A DNA stretch of 64,000 nt from Streptomyces tsukubensis (lineage in GTDB: Bacteria; Actinomycetota; Actinomycetes; Streptomycetales; Streptomycetaceae), in NCBI RefSeq assembly GCF_009296025.1, contig NZ_CP045178.1, positions 6,200,001-6,264,000 of the forward strand, written 5' to 3'. Of this stretch, positions 63,831 to 64,000 are shown piece by piece (positions within the stretch are counted from its first letter, which is position 1; each line of letters starts with the position of its first letter). The notes beneath the pieces are model-generated. The model saw nothing but the letters and a program-made list of their open reading frames with translations, did not search any database and had not been told where the DNA came from. The translations under genes were made by a program, and so were the position numbers.

Positions 63831-64000
63831 GCCGCAGGACTCATGACGTCGCGGGCGGTGCGGCCACGGCGCCGCACCGTACCGCCTCGCCGCCTCGCCG
63901 CAGCGCGCCCGCGGGTGGCACGCACGGGGTGGCACGGGTGGCCGAGCGACTCAGGCGGCCGGGCGTGCGGCGCGCAGTACGGCGCCGTTCGCGAGACCCG

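Larger units (their letters stand above)
63460..64000. other. Terminal spacer after ffh
   Basis: About 540 bp with no gene supported up to the end of the window. Contains the ffh terminator and four perfect GCGCCGTRCGGCGC palindromes. Confidence 0.7.

Overview
The window reads as core chromosome of a high-GC actinomycete, almost certainly a Streptomyces. Codon third positions are nearly all G or C. It carries two adjacent conservons (CvnABCD signalling operons), NsdA, a HupS-type histone-like protein with a Lys/Ala tail, a CofC-type F420 gene, the epsilon subunit of acyl-CoA carboxylase and the order amtB-glnK-glnD. From memory the gene order follows S. coelicolor SCO5535 to about SCO5586; that numbering was not checked here.

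Left part (1-14 kb): the 3' end of accB with accE, then two same-strand conservons in tandem. Their cvnD/cvnC ends are almost identical at DNA level and their cvnB genes nearly so, which looks like recent gene conversion. A divergent 64-residue gene with a duplicated ANPRRT motif starts upstream of the second conservon.

Middle left (14-34 kb): a FAH-family hydrolase overlapping gltX, a HAD hydrolase, a Gln-Glu-Glu-Gln-Glu tRNA cluster, ndgR divergent from leuCD with a structured operator between them, hupS, cofC, plsC-gpsA, ddl, a DUF3515 lipoprotein, a stand-alone Lrp/AsnC ligand-binding domain protein, thiL, thiD and a DAK-domain protein with in-frame microsatellites.

Middle right (34-46 kb): recG, then a spacer with a transposase relic and a secreted trypsin-like protease, then a 35-bp tandem array. 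After it come rsmD-coaD, a coiled-coil DivIVA-like protein, the DUF177-rpmF-rnc-mutM run, a CAP-domain protein and acylphosphatase.

Right part (46-64 kb): smc, an NCS1-type permease, ftsY, a primase/polymerase-like protein, nsdA, the nitrogen cluster amtB-glnK and glnD, and ffh. FtsY and Ffh are the two GTPases of the signal recognition particle route.

The most unusual signals are not genes. A 14-bp palindrome, GCGCCGTRCGGCGC, recurs about thirty times, and I saw it only to the right of position 33.7 kb. It lies mostly in spacers between genes and is amplified into the 35-bp array at 38.4-38.7 kb. A 30-bp sequence is repeated exactly after the DAK gene and after smc, where it closes a 164-bp element with 16-bp terminal inverted repeats. 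These, the conservon gene conversion and the small duplicated-motif peptide are the best leads for something undescribed.
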